DNA from: Gnetum montanum | Taxonomy: Eukaryota > Streptophyta > Gnetopsida > Gnetales > Gnetaceae | NCBI GenBank assembly: GCA_015680685.1 | Contig: MNCI01009267.1 | Coordinates: 1,362 to 65,361, forward strand | Reading direction: 5' to 3' | DNA length: 64,000 nt | In this document: piece after piece, positions 31,975 to 43,895 of the stretch | How the letters are laid out: each line of letters opens with the position of its first letter | Numbering within the stretch: position 1 is the stretch's first letter | Program-made: the position numbers and the translations under genes | The notes under the pieces: model-generated | Database searches by the model: none | The model's input: the letters and a program-made list of their open reading frames with translations, nothing else | Told to the model about the DNA's origin: nothing

Positions 31975-34078
31975 AAAAAATACAACTTTCCTACAAGAAT
32001 TCCATTTCTGCTAGAAAGCACTACACCAACACATGATAAATAGTGCACCACATGCTTTGCACATACCTCTAAAAGATTACCTCACTCCTATCTGTCATGC
32101 GGCTGGTACCAATTGCCCTTTGGAGAGAGAAAATGATCTAAAGAAATTCCATTTAGAAAAGAAAAGAAATAAAATCAAAAGAAGATGACTTCAATCTAGG
32201 CTGAATTTCTTTGTTGCAAATTTGCAATGTGGTCTTACTAATAATATTTATCAACCGACAACAATGTCCTTGCCAATTGCAATGGAATGCCGAGGAGTGC
32301 CACAATTGTAACAATGGAAATTGCGATGGAATGCTGAGCGATGGAATGCTGAGGTAGTCTTATGATTCTCAAATGTTAGACTGTTTCAAATGATCAAGAA
32401 AAATGTGCATAATTTACGCATCAAATTCAAGCCTGCTGATCACCACCGCTGATCTATTTAAAGGGAATCTCATTTTTTTCCCTTGATTGAGAATGACACA
32501 TTGGGTAGGTGCATAGAGACACGGGTGTTGTCTTTTCTGTCTCTACAATAGCTTATGTGTCTTCATTTTTTTCAGTTTATTAAACTAGCAATTTGATTAA
32601 GTGATAAGACAAAAGCCAGCTGCAAAGCATAAGCAACTGAACTGAAGTATTTTACGCTGGAAACAAAAGTTGGTTAGAAGTAACGAAACTCTATGCCAGC
32701 CATGAAATAGAACAAACCTATTCCTACGGGAAGAAACGCAAATTTAGCCTTAAACTATGTTCAAAGTTTCAAACGATTGTGGACTCACTCAAAACTCAAA
32801 CGTCACAGTGGACAAGGAAAATGAATGCAAAACCACCGTAGCATCGTCAAGGAAGGGAACGCCTCTGATCTCTGATTGGAAGAATTTGAATTTATTTATA
32901 TGATTAAAAAAAAACACATAATGAAAAGAACACAAAGATGAATGGTTAAAGAGAAGTCATATAATTAACGTCATTTTGTTGCAACGGAGTTAAAAAAAAT
33001 CATTAAATTTATCAAAACTTGTAAAATTGCAACAACTTGTCATTAACAATTTACTATATAGTATATACACATATTTACAGCGGAGAAGGCAATAAGCAAG
33101 AGGCAGGGGGTTGAAGGGCCTTTTCTAGGATGTTTAGAGCCTTCTTTGAGGACGCCAGAGTCTTTTCCACCTACAACAGAGGGTGGCAGCAAATCTCTCG
33201 TGTGGCGGTTTCCTTTTGCACTACACAAACGTTAAAAATGACATAGAACATGGCAGAACAGTTGCAGATGGATTGCAGACGGCAGTAGCAATTGCTAAAC
33301 GAAGGTTTTCTATTTTCTTAGACAGAAATAAACACATTTTTTTTTCTTTTTCCTTTCTACCCACGCGGCATAGATCAACGCCACCAGCGGTGGCGGTCAC
33401 AGGTGTAGTTGACAAGGGGCAGCAATTAGGGCCTCCACAGACTCCACCAACACGTTCTAGCAGTCTTCTCTCTTCTGCCGACCGGAGGCAGAAAATAGTA
33501 GGCACGTGAGATGTGCCGAGGCCTGGGTGACTGTGCATGATTGTAGCAAATGATAGCAAGCTCTCTCTCTCGTTCTTGTGACCATGGATTCTAGAAGACG
33601 TCGACTAGCAATAGGTCCTGTAAGGGCAGCTATGAGTTTCTTAGCCTCTAACCAAATCGCAAGGTAATTGTAGTGGATGAAGTGATGGACAATGGAGGTC
33701 TCTCCTCTCCCAATCGAGTAGAACCAATCTTGAGTTCAACCAACATCAGGAACCACAAACTTAGACCACTAGATAAATTTTAATTTTAATTTGAATTTTT
33801 ATTTTGTATTATTTATTTTACTCAAAAACTACACAAATGTTTAATTTGATTATGTTTAATTTTGATTTTTATATGTTTTACAAAACATAACAAAATCTTT
33901 CCAAAATTAAATTTAAGTTTCAATATTTTGTTTAAAATATTATTATTGTTGTTTTGTCAGATAACCCTTTGCAGCTGAGACTATTCCTAGGTTTCTGTAC
34001 CCATATGGGAGGCGCCCTAGGCGATAGTCTCCTAAAACACGTTTTCACAGGTGTTGGCATGCCCAAAATTTAAGCATC
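31975..34078 (+). mobile_element. 5' LTR of gypsy-like element D (with 1.47-kb extra segment)
   Basis: 31,975-32,310 matches 38,645-38,984, and 33,776-34,078 matches 38,985-39,262; the two blocks are adjacent in the 3' LTR. The 5' LTR thus has about 1,465 bp more (32,311-33,775), either an insertion here or a deletion there. The 5' end of this LTR is missing, since the first 330 bp of the 3' LTR have no counterpart. The extra segment has short frames (33,183-33,509 plus; 33,221-33,559 minus) but no recognisable product. Confidence 0.7.
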
Positions 34079-34432
34079 AACACCTTTTTAGCACTAGAAG
34101 GAGAGTAGTTTCTCAACCTCTTTGTTACTTTTATGTTTTTTTCTAAATCAATTTTTCTATTCTTTCTTGTTGATTTTCATTTCTATTTTTGCCTCCATAT
34201 TTTCAATTTTATTGCTCTATTTTAGTTTTATTTTCAAATATCCATATTTAAATTCTAGCAATCCTTCTTTTAATTTACTTTTCTAAAATTTTGCAGTTTC
34301 AATTTTATTTTAAAATAAAAAATGAATATATATAGCATTCAAATGTTTTTTCTTTTAATTTTCATAGTTTATTATCATTTTACATTTCCTATTATTTTTC
34401 ATTTTATCAGTGACTCTTCTTATGTAACATCT

Positions 34433-35845
34433 CAACAAAGAGCTTCTACTCCTACCCCTAGTCAACCAGCTACTCGTCAATTTACTTTAAGAAAACAACA
34501 AGCTTCACTTTTCCAAATTTAATTCCTAAGAAATCTCGAACTAATATGGCAGCACATCAACCCCTAGCTCTCTTAGTAAGAAACCCTTTTAACTCTCATA
34601 ACTACCATGACATACCAAAATCCCTTCAGAACATAAACCTATTCTTTGATCCTACAACCCCCTACGAATGATGCCTGCCAACACATACAATGTTTTGAAA
34701 TCTTACCAAGGATACAAAACATTATACATAATGATGTGGCATGTAGGGTATTTGTAACAATATTTAGGACCAAAGCAACCTAATGGTTCTTCATGCTTTT
34801 TGATGTCTCTATTAACACATGACAAGAAGTTAAAAACAAGTTTTTGAATCAATTTGACAAATTTACAAGTCTTGTTATCGCATCAAGCAACTTTACCAGC
34901 CTAAGAAAGCTACCTGGGGAAAATGTTAGGGATTATAATCTTAGATTCCTTCATCAACTTGCCTATGTGCCAAATGAGATGTGACCACAACCTGATGGTA
35001 TACTCAACTTCTATCTTTCTACGATCAATCCATTCTTTGCTTATGCCATTAAATTTGATTCTAACATAACAAAAATACAATGTACAATGTCTAAAGCTGT
35101 GGAATTAGAGAAAATAACCCTTAGGAACAACATCAAAACCCAATTTGGGATGATGAGTGTCAGTAACCCTTTGCAATCAAACCCTCTACTCTTACCAACT
35201 TTTCAAATGCCTAATGTTATGCCTCAAGTTGTTTCTCCCTTTCAACCAACTCAAACTTTAAGTAATTACTCTCAAGGCCCTATGTCTTCTTCATTTTTAC
35301 CATCCAACACTGGTTTGAATGATGACCGATCAAAAGCCTTGATCCAATCGATTATAAACCTAAACGGGACATCAAATTCTATTGAACCAGTAATCCAAAC
35401 TCAAGATCAAATGACCCAAATACTCACTTCACTACAAAAACTATCTAATGAAGTGGTTGAGTGAAAAAGAAACAATAATAAAGGCCAGATACAACTAGAA
35501 AACCCAAGTTCATGAATCAATGATGATTATTGTCATCTTCATAATACAAGGCAACATTCCGAAAAGACTTGTCCTCAATTCATGGCATTGTATGGTGACA
35601 ATACCCATGGGAAACAAAATGGAAAAACCCCTATGATGGTCCTTAATGTACCTCATGAGACTAAAAATGAAGAGGTTTCTTCATTAGAACAAGTTATGGT
35701 AGGCGACCCTAACCCACACAACACTCGCTACCGTAAAATTAGCGACATTATGAATGCTACACAACAACAAACTAGGAATAATTCCTATACACCTCTAAAC
35801 AAAAGAGTTCCTAGTCAAAACAATGCAAACAACCAATCCGGGTAA
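34433..35845 (+). pseudogene. Element D gag
   Basis: This is a decayed gypsy gag. Near 34,880-35,010 a Retrotrans_gag-like stretch reads LRKLPGENVRDYNLRFLHQL and VPNEM. Open pieces are 35,087-35,464 (MSKAVELEKITLRNNIKTQF, Pro/Ser/Gln-rich middle) and 35,582-35,845. Between them CHLHNTRQHSEKTC resembles the variant zinc knuckle of some gypsy Gag proteins. The first part (34,433-35,080) has several stops. Confidence 0.65.
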
Positions 35846-35940
35846 TCCCAAGTAACTACCCACAATGATCAAATCCCCGTTCTATACTTACAAGAGCCCC
35901 ATCTCAACAAGAAGCCAAAGATGAACATAAGAATTATGAT

Positions 35941-36486
35941 TTGGTTGAGGATCTAAAAGGAGTTAAGGTTAACATTTTAATGTATGATCTCCTACACTTC
36001 AATGAAATGAAAGAAGTGATTCCGAATATGGTTCATATACTTGAAGCCCAAAGAAAAAAATCCCCAATCCTCAAAAGGCAAGTACACTTCTCCGAAATTC
36101 ATAACACATTATTAGTACAAAATGTGAATAATTCCATGTATAACAAGAAGGACCACCCTCCTTGCCTAACCACTTTGATTATTTTAGGAAAGAATGTCCA
36201 TAACTGTTTAATGGATTCGGGTGCAACTATTAGTGTTATGCCTCTTAACGTGTGTAACGTCTTAGGGGCACAAACGATACCACAAACTAAAAGTGTGATT
36301 CAACTTGATGGATATAATGTACCTATGGTAGGATTATTAAAAGGAGCAAAGGTACAAATTAAGCAATACCCTACATTTACATGCTATACGGATATCCTAG
36401 TAGTTGACATGACACCTACATATGGTGTGCTCCTATCTAGAACTTTTGGAGCTAAGTTTGGGGCTTCTTTAGGTTGGATTTCTTAG
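35941..36486 (+). pseudogene. Element D aspartic protease region
   Basis: This is an open 181-codon stretch. LMDSGATISVMPLNV holds the retropepsin D-S-G catalytic triad followed by a hydrophobic strand. Farther on, DILVVDMTPTYGVLLSRTF fits the second hydrophobic-Gly strand that closes the fold. It is in a different frame from gag. In the family this enzyme cleaves Gag-Pol. Confidence 0.75.
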
Positions 36487-36743
36487 AATTATTGATCCCA
36501 ATCAAAGGAAAATCTGAATATATGATTATAACTAGGGAACCCTTTTATAAGTAAGTGGTAATGACTTTCGATCAACAAACTATATCTCAAGGAAATCAAA
36601 ATAACAATCATTTCGTTAGAGTGGTTGAACTAGGACTTGGCAAATATTTCTTAAATGATGATATAAATGAGGCTATATGCATAAACCCTTTTGCAATCAC
36701 ATATTCCACTCAATATTACTAAGCTTTTAGGGAATGTAAGAAG

Positions 36744-37049
36744 GTGTATGAAGATACTTTGCCATATCATCAAAAAATTGTTAAGAGATTGTTCGATAAA
36801 AAATATGTAGCTAAAAATTTTCAAGTAGGTGATCTAGTCCTTAAGAGAGATAGAGCATTTGGTCAAACTAGCCCTCAAACTATGGTTTCCCCTATGTGGT
36901 TAGGTCCATTCCAAATTGTAGACATCATTGCCCCAAATGTGTTCAAGATTGTTGATTTGCAAGGATATAGGTTGAATAGGAATTTTAATGCATTTTATTT
37001 GAAGCATTTCTACTTAGGTATGCCATGCAGGCACTTGGTAGATTCTTAG
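36744..37049 (+). pseudogene. Element D integrase C-terminal (GPY/F) remnant
   Basis: This is 101 codons with FQVGDLVLKRDRAF, then WLGPFQIVDIIAPNVFKIVD, the GPY/F module at the end of gypsy integrases. It lies only about 260 bp after the protease. RT, RNase H and the catalytic integrase core (normally more than 2 kb) are gone, so this is an internal deletion. The remaining 260 bp still read like polyprotein in pieces. Confidence 0.8.
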
Positions 37050-38314
37050 TTGCGTGTTTTCTTTCCCTTTTCTTTGCATTTCATATTTACATAGTTCCAT
37101 TTTCATGTTTTGCCTACATTTTCATTATTTCTTTCTTAGCATATTGATTTGATTGTGTGTCCTTTATATGATTTTAATAATCATTTTTCATTTGAGTTAC
37201 TAGACATTGGGTCATCTTAGCACCATTGGAAAATAATGTAGGTATAATATAATTTACTATTACTGTAATATTATATTTCAATAATACTATAACTTTTTCC
37301 AACTGATTCCAAGGGTTCAGTTTATTTGTTATGTTAGATTATGGAGCATTGGATTTATATAATCTTATCATGTTATCATCATGATCATGTGAGTGTAGGA
37401 TATGTGACGTTGGAGAATTGTTAGTCATAATTACTAGGTGACCTTGGAAAATTCTATCCTTTCCTCTCATAAACCCTAGCTCTCAGGTGTGATGAGTCAT
37501 GGCTATCCTGTGAACAACAAGGTGAAGTGTGTTCATTTCTACTTGAGAATCCTTAGCCACCTAGGAGACCTACTATGATGCCACCAATCAAAGGCACATA
37601 CATGAGGGTTGAATTGCTCCATGGGAAAAATTTCCGCAAGGACCATGCTCTTTGGCAGTGCAGCTAATTGACCAGACTCGTGTTAGAATTCCTACCTCAA
37701 GAATGAAGTACACCATGAGCAAAGTTTCCTTGAAAAAAAATGAGGACCATGTTCATTGGCAATGTAATAAGTTCTTAGGTGTGATGGGGTCTGGCAGCAA
37801 TCCTCACCCTAACCTCTATTTCCCCTTTTGAATGTAAATTTTCAAAAAAAAAAAAAAGAAAAAAGAAGAAAAAAATCCAAGGAAAAATCTGAAAGTTGTG
37901 GCTTACTATGATCGAACATGAGCTTTAGCTCATCCTCCTCATTAAGTTCTATGGAAGTCGCTTGCTCAGAACAGTCTACATACTTTTACTATTACCTTGT
38001 GAGAATATTGAGAATCAGAGCTTAATTATATATATACACATATATATAATTACATATCTACATCTATAGATCTTAGTTATAATAATAATAAATTATATAT
38101 TTATATTTTAATGGTGGTTTTGATGGTCGACACGGGTGTCTCTTTTGATCATTTAGTTATTTTAATCATGTTTAGATCACTATAGTTTACTCCCAAATTT
38201 TTATTTCCTTATTTTCTGATGTTTTTGATTTGCCATCTATTTCATTTCTTTTTAAAATTTCATAATTTTGATGTTATCCTTGCACTTGCATGCAATTTGT
38301 AGTTTGGGGCTAAG
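37050..38314 (+). other. Element D 3' untranslated region
   Basis: This non-coding stretch has an A-run near 37,842-37,855 and TA-rich microsatellite-like sequence at 38,020-38,105. It ends in the polypurine-like GTTTGGGGCTAAG before the LTR. Confidence 0.6.
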
Positions 38315-39264
38315 TGTTGAGGCCAACCTTACCCATGCTAGGCATGGGGCCACAATTAACACACATATAGGCCATTATAGTTGCATAGTCAAAATACATA
38401 GATCAAATTCATAGGAATTCAACAAATGCTATACCGATTTTATGTAAAAAGAAAAATATACACAATAGGTCCTCAACTACACATAAATAAAATAAAATTA
38501 AAAATTATGAATTTCAACAGTTGCTAAATGAGCATTTTAATATGTTCTAATATAAAAATAAGCATTTACTAATATATAGCCTAGGAAGAAATCTAGCATC
38601 ACCCATTCCCTGGAATAATGAATTTACTAATCAAACTATAAAAAATACAACTTTCCTACAAGCATTCCATTTATGCCAAGCTGGAAAGCACTACACCAGC
38701 ACATGATAAATAGTGCACCACATGCTTTGCACAGAACTCTAAAAGATAACCTCAATGCAACCTATCAGTCATGCTATTGGTACCAAATTGCCCCTTGGAG
38801 AGAGAAAGTGATCTAAAGGAATTTCATTTAGAAAAGAAAAGAAATAAAATCAAGAGAAGATGACTTCAATCTAGGCTGAATTTCTTTGTTGCAAATTTGC
38901 AATGTGGTCTTACTAATAATATTTATCAACAAACAACAATGTTCTCACCAGTTGCAATGGAATGCCGAGGAGTGTCACAATTGTTTAATTTTGATTATGT
39001 TTGATTATGATTTATTTTACTCAAAAACTACACAAATGTTTAAGTTGATTATGTTTAATTTTTATTTTTATATGTTTTTCAAAACATACAAAAGGCTACT
39101 AAAATTAAATTTAAGTTTCAATATTTTGTTTAAAATATTATTATTATTGTTTGGTCACATAACCCTTTATTCCCTGTTTTGTACCCATATGGGAGGCACC
39201 CTAAGCGATAGTCTCCTAATATGATTTTTCACAAGTGTTGGCATGTTCAAAATTTAAGCATCAA
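38315..39264 (+). mobile_element. 3' LTR of element D
   Basis: It starts TGTTGAGGCCAACC after a purine-rich tract and carries the inverted repeat CCCATGC-TAG-GCATGGG near 38,332-38,348. It ends around AAGCATCA near 39,263. Its last 280 bp match 33,776-34,078. The exact right end is uncertain because both copies diverge after AGCATCAA. No clear primer-binding site follows the 5' LTR. Confidence 0.65.
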
Positions 39265-39552
39265 TGGGGGCACCTCTCTGCCAATTCAACATTTTCAGAT
39301 TCACCTAACCAAGCAGGCCTTCAAAGTTTCTCTATCGACTTTGTGCAACTCAAATTACATCCTTTATATGACAATAGTTTCAAAATTATTTTTACAGTTT
39401 TTTTTTAATTTATAATTCAGTAGAAAATTTCAGTTACATTTAGATTCAAAGTCACCCTCCATCATAGAAGCAAGACAAGAAGGCCCTCTTCGTAGCCACG
39501 AATCAATGCTATGCACTACTTCAAGCGTTTGCTGGGTGTGCTTCACCTCCGT

Positions 39553-39945
39553 CTACAAAAACCACATTCCTAATGCCGGATCATCATCATAGTCTCCTTC
39601 CTTCTCTACAAAAATTTTGCCGCTTTTCCTTAGCAAAAGCAAAGGAAGGCAAATCCACAAGAGCTACACTGGAGCGCTGCAGCAGTGAAAGCATGTCAGC
39701 GGCCGTGAACACTTCCTATCCTACGCTGTGGTATTGCATAATAAATCTCACCAGGTTGTAAAATGTACATTGAAGCCACTTGTGCATTGATGCATACGCC
39801 AGGGTACACCGCTAAGGTTTCATTCACTAAGCAATTTGCAAACTTTGCTATGTCAACAATAGTGTTTGTTAGCACTTTCTAGAGCTGTTGCATATGAATA
39901 TTGTCACCTTGGTCCATGAACACTAGGCCATTGCCTCGCTATGTT
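39553..39945 (-). pseudogene. PADRE/DUF4228 pseudogene
   Basis: On the minus strand, pieces LVFMDQGDNIHMQQL, a stop, KVLTNTIVDIAKFANCLV, NAQVASMYILQPGEIYYAIP and QRRIGSV align in order with LVVFM, KLVSNTVVYASEFPNHVV, GEIFYAIPVRRLG of the intact gene at 20,955. One base is lost near 39,705. After that break the next frame continues TAADMLSLLQRSS and ends at a TAG (39,553-39,555). The in-frame TAG near 39,882 falls where the intact gene has Trp55. The lesions are thus at least one nonsense and one frameshift. The N-terminus is not recognisable. This is a paralogue, not a copy of the intact gene, since the proteins differ widely. Confidence 0.75.
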
Positions 39946-40502
39946 TCTCTTTCCATCTCTGGATTTGGAAAAGCCATTTTGACAATGATATACAACCTCC
40001 CATTATGATTTCACAAACTAAATACAGAGGCCCAATGCCTTTTTGATTGGACAGATGAGGAAAAGCTTCACTTTTTTGAATTGGCTGCCTTCAAGCTCAA
40101 AGTTAGGTCGTATAACTTTATAAGAAATAAAATAAGATCTCAATACTTTTGAGCAGGCTCAATAGATCAAAGAAAGCATAAAGGATGTAGATCATACCTA
40201 GTTATTACAACTTAAAAACTAGCACCTATGTTGTTACTTTTGTTGATAATACTGAAACTGAAATCCTACTTATGTTTGAATTTTCACGTCTCTATGAATT
40301 TAAAGGCTCATAGAAAGAAATGTGTACATCAATTTGCCTCCGTATAGTTTGGTGTAGTATGTGAAATTTCATGGTCCATTCCATGAAATGCATCTCTCGG
40401 GTTAAGGGATTGAATACGAATCTCACTATGCGGTACTGTGATTCTGCTTGTCGTGCAGTGTGAACTGTGAAGCGGTTCACCGTTGAGACAAAAAGTGGAA
40501 AG
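39946..40502 (+). other. Unassigned DNA upstream of the PADRE pseudogene
   Basis: No motif is recognised. The minus-strand frames at 40,292-40,790 overlap the direct repeat and are not supported as genes. Confidence 0.4.
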
Positions 40503-41232
40503 CAATATAATGTAGTGCATAATGCAGGAAATGTGTATATATTTCTTTTGCCACATTTTGCTATGACTTATGAATACAACGTGTTTAATATTGAAATGTC
40601 CTGAATGTGCTAAAAAGTAAGCGCACCTCCCCGTGGTTGAGCGCATGTTTACATTGTGCTTCCAAATGCTGTTAATATCCATGCTATTCTGTCTACATTC
40701 TTTAAAAGATATTTTCATTTTGGCTACACCAGAATACAACTTTCTAAAAGTAAATCTTTGACCAGTGCCTTCATAGTGGCCGTTCGACACAAAAAGACAC
40801 TTAATTATGCCCTAGGACAATGAGAATTTGAGTGGCACTGGTATCAACTATTCAAGGCCATTGAGGGTATGATTTGATGTTAAAACTCTATCTTTCAAAA
40901 AGAAAATATCTATTATTTCTTTTATTTATATCAAATATTTTATTACTACTATACATTAGAAAAAGTAATCTACCAAGGATATATGATTTATCAAATATCT
41001 TGTTACTACTAGGTAAAAGCAATCAATAAACATGCTAAATATATAGCTAAGTTTTCACCACTTATCTAGCCTATAAATTTGTGGTAATTAATAAAATTAT
41101 TACATATTTAGAATACCTATTTTATATATACACTATATTTTTGCATGTTTCTAAAAATAGAAAAGTTGAATTTTGCTAGGGGAAAAATTATCAAACTGTA
41201 GTGAACAGGCTATCAAATTCACACCTTGCTTA
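40503..41232 (+). repeat. Direct repeat, left copy (about 730 bp)
   Basis: It aligns throughout with 41,574-42,315 (start ATAATGYAGTGCATAAYG, end ATTCACACC). Both copies share blocks such as TTAATTATGCC, GGGTATGATTTGATGTTAAA and ATTACATATTTAGAATACC. It is non-coding. It may be a pair of short-element LTRs or a diverged tandem duplication; no polypurine tract or primer site is evident. Confidence 0.8.
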
Positions 41233-41573
41233 TGACCAAACAGGGGATACACACTTTCTAATGATGCTTCAGCATGAGACATAACACTATTATCAAAACA
41301 TAGAAAATAACTTACTAGTGGAAGTCCATCTATTTTTTTATGAAGTTTCATTATGGGGAAGTCCTTTTCTCTCTCTCTCTTTGAGGAAATTTCAATTGTC
41401 TTATTGATATTATGAACATGCTTTCAAATTAATATAGCGTGCTCATATTTGGAGTGTATATCTTGTAAGATAATCACTTGAGCTATACTTGGTGCTTTAT
41501 ATTTCCCTTCTTCATCAATTGAAGTTGTTTGAAAATTCTTTATCTTAATTAAAATAACTAAATCTAATTAAAT

Positions 41574-42315
41574 TGAATACAATGCAGTGCATAACGTAGG
41601 AAATGTGTATATATTTATTTAGCAGCACTTTTCTTTGATTTATGAATACAATGAGTTTAATAGAAATGTTAGGAGTCTACAAAAAGTAAGCACCTGCACG
41701 TGCTCCAATGTGCGTTTACATAGTGCTTCTAAACGCTGTTCATATCCATGCTGTTTCACCATGTTTGCATTCTTTAAAAAGTTTGGTCATTTTGGTTGCA
41801 CAAGAACACAACTTTCTATAAATAAATCTTTGACTAGTACCTTCATAGGCCATGCTCCACACGGAAACACACTTAATTATGCCTTAGGATAGTGTGAATT
41901 TGAGAGGCACTACTATTTAAGATCATTAAGGGTATGATTTGATGTTAAAGCTCTATCTTTCAAAAGGAAATTATCTATTATTTTTTATTTATATAAAATA
42001 TTTTATTACTACTGTATATCCCAAAAAATAATTTACAAAGGACATATGATGCATCAAATATCTTGTTACTACTATGTATTGGTAAAAATGATCAATAAAC
42101 ATGCTAAATGTATAACTAAGTTTGCACTAGTTTTCGAGCTCGTAAATTTGTGGTAATCAATAAAATTATTACATATTTAGAATACCTATTTTATATATAC
42201 TATAAATTAAGATTTGTTATATTTTTGCATATTTCTAAAAATAGAATATTTGAATTTTTCCTAGGGAAAACTTATCATGTCAGGGTGAACAAATTGTGAA
42301 ATTCACACCCTACTT
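41574..42315 (+). repeat. Direct repeat, right copy (about 740 bp)
   Basis: This is the partner of 40,503-41,232. The two are separated by 341 bp of unrelated AT-rich sequence containing a CTCTCTCTCTCT run near 41,370. Confidence 0.8.
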
Positions 42316-42369
42316 AATGTTCAAGTTGCTACTAATTTTAGATTAAGTTCTTCATTTTATCTTCAATGG

Positions 42370-43696
42370 TCACTTTTTCAAGGTTGTCCTCTAGCTTCAT
42401 ATCTTTTTACTATTTCTTTAGACTTTCTTTCATATAATCCTCATTATGATCTACAAAGGAATATCATTAAGGAAATTTGAATTAATGATAACATGCACTT
42501 TTCATATGATCCTTTTCTTAACATATCAATAATCTTTTAGCTAGAGTGGAGGATTATTGCATATTATCTAGCTTTCAGATCAAATGGAAAAAATCTATTA
42601 TTTATTGTAATGATAATATTGATGATTAGATTATTCTTTTGTCCTAGAAAATCTTGAAAAAAAGTGTCTTTAGAAATATCTTTTTCTTTTGAATGTAATC
42701 TTACTATTTTGTGGAATTGTGTGGTTAATAAAATTAAAAAGAAGATTGATAACTAGAAAGAAAAAAAGCTTATCCTTGCTCGTAAACTTTTAGCTATTAA
42801 GAAAATATTTCAATTTATTCATATTTACTAATCTGTTGCTAGGATTCTTCTAAAAATTATTATAATAGAATTAATCATATTATGTATTAATTTCTTTGGT
42901 GTGCTAAGTAACATTAAAAAGGATTTTTTTAGAGTTTCTTGGGATATTTGTACTAGTAAGTTATTAAGCAATTGCTTTAGTTAATTCATGTTTACTACTC
43001 TAATTGTTAGGCTTCTTCTAAAAATTCTTATAATAGAATTAATCATATTATCTATTAGTTTCTTTGGTCTCCTAAGTAACACAGAAAAGGTTTTTTTTAG
43101 TGTTGCTTCATTAATTATTATAACTAAGGTGTTTGTCTTGTTGAAAAATGGATTGCAAAGTGCGTTAATGGAGATAATGTTTGGATGCTTCTTTTAAAAA
43201 AAAACTTCATACAAGAAAAACCTAAAAATAAGAATAGTTAGTCTTATAATAACTTTTTTCACTATTTTTTTTCTTATGCCATTTTGTATTTCTAGTTCTC
43301 TAATTTTTAAAATAAAAAAAACTAGAAGACATGATACAAGCTTAGTAAATATTGGAATTACAATTGTATTACAATTTTAAAATATATGCTTACAAAAATT
43401 AGCCTATAATGGCTTTCTTTTAATGAAAGAGCTTGGGCTACTAATGCATCTAAATTGTGTACCACTTAGAGCAAATTTGGTATTATTGTAGTTTCCTATC
43501 TACGTATGCATGATAGATGGGTTTTTTGGAATGAAGTTTCTAACCTCTATGATTTAAATAGAAAGAAAAAAATTAATTTTTAATCTTGAGAATTTATTTA
43601 AAGTTAATAACAATTTGCATCAAACATTTTAAAATATTTTTTTGGAATGATAGAAGATCTATTTTTCCTTTTAATTTAAAATGTGTTTATGAGATT
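42370..43696 (+). pseudogene. LINE reverse-transcriptase relic, left part
   Basis: From 42,370 the peptide SLFQGCPLASYLFTISLDFL matches the RT motif '(R)QGCPLAPYLF'. Farther on RVEDYCILSSFQIKWKKS and the ARKLLAIKK region match the post-catalytic thumb of plant L1 LINEs. The catalytic FADD block is degraded. A segment of about 120 bp is tandemly repeated (42,818-42,940 and 42,983-43,105). The relic stops at 43,696, where element B's target duplication begins, and resumes at 60,555. Confidence 0.6.
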
Positions 43697-43701
43697 ATTA
43701 T
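43697..43701 (+). repeat. Left target-site duplication of element B (ATTAT)
   Basis: ATTAT precedes TGATGAATCG at 43,702. The same five bases follow the 3' LTR at 60,550-60,554. Confidence 0.9.
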
Positions 43702-43895
43702 TGATGAATCGTGGTTTGCTACCCCTGATATTGGATACATGATACTGGGTATGCAATATCGCTGCTTGGATAACGATATCGTATACATGATATCATGATT
43801 CCTGTGTTAGCTTATAAATATAGTACTTAGGCACAGAGGAAGGGGATCATTAGTTAGTCATTAGGAGTCGAGAGTATTTTTGTTAATTTTCAATT
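43702..43895 (+). mobile_element. Left part of element B's 5' LTR (U3), second copy
   Basis: This is 194 bp of B LTR, from TGATGAATCG to TTTTCAATT. Together with 51,597-52,258 it rebuilds the 857-bp LTR length to within about one base, so element A split it without loss. Confidence 0.9.
43741..43820 (+). promoter_or_regulatory. GATATC dyad pair and TATA box, element B 5' U3
   Basis: Dyads are at 43,741-43,760 (GATACT-GGGTATGC-AATATC) and 43,775-43,794 (GATATC-GTATACAT-GATATC). The TATA box is at 43,812-43,820. The spacing is identical to the 3' LTR. Confidence 0.65.

Noticed and set aside
33183-33559. Overlapping frames in the extra segment of the element D LTR as genes
   Set aside because: Both strands are open over the same bases with no known motif; not enough to call a protein.
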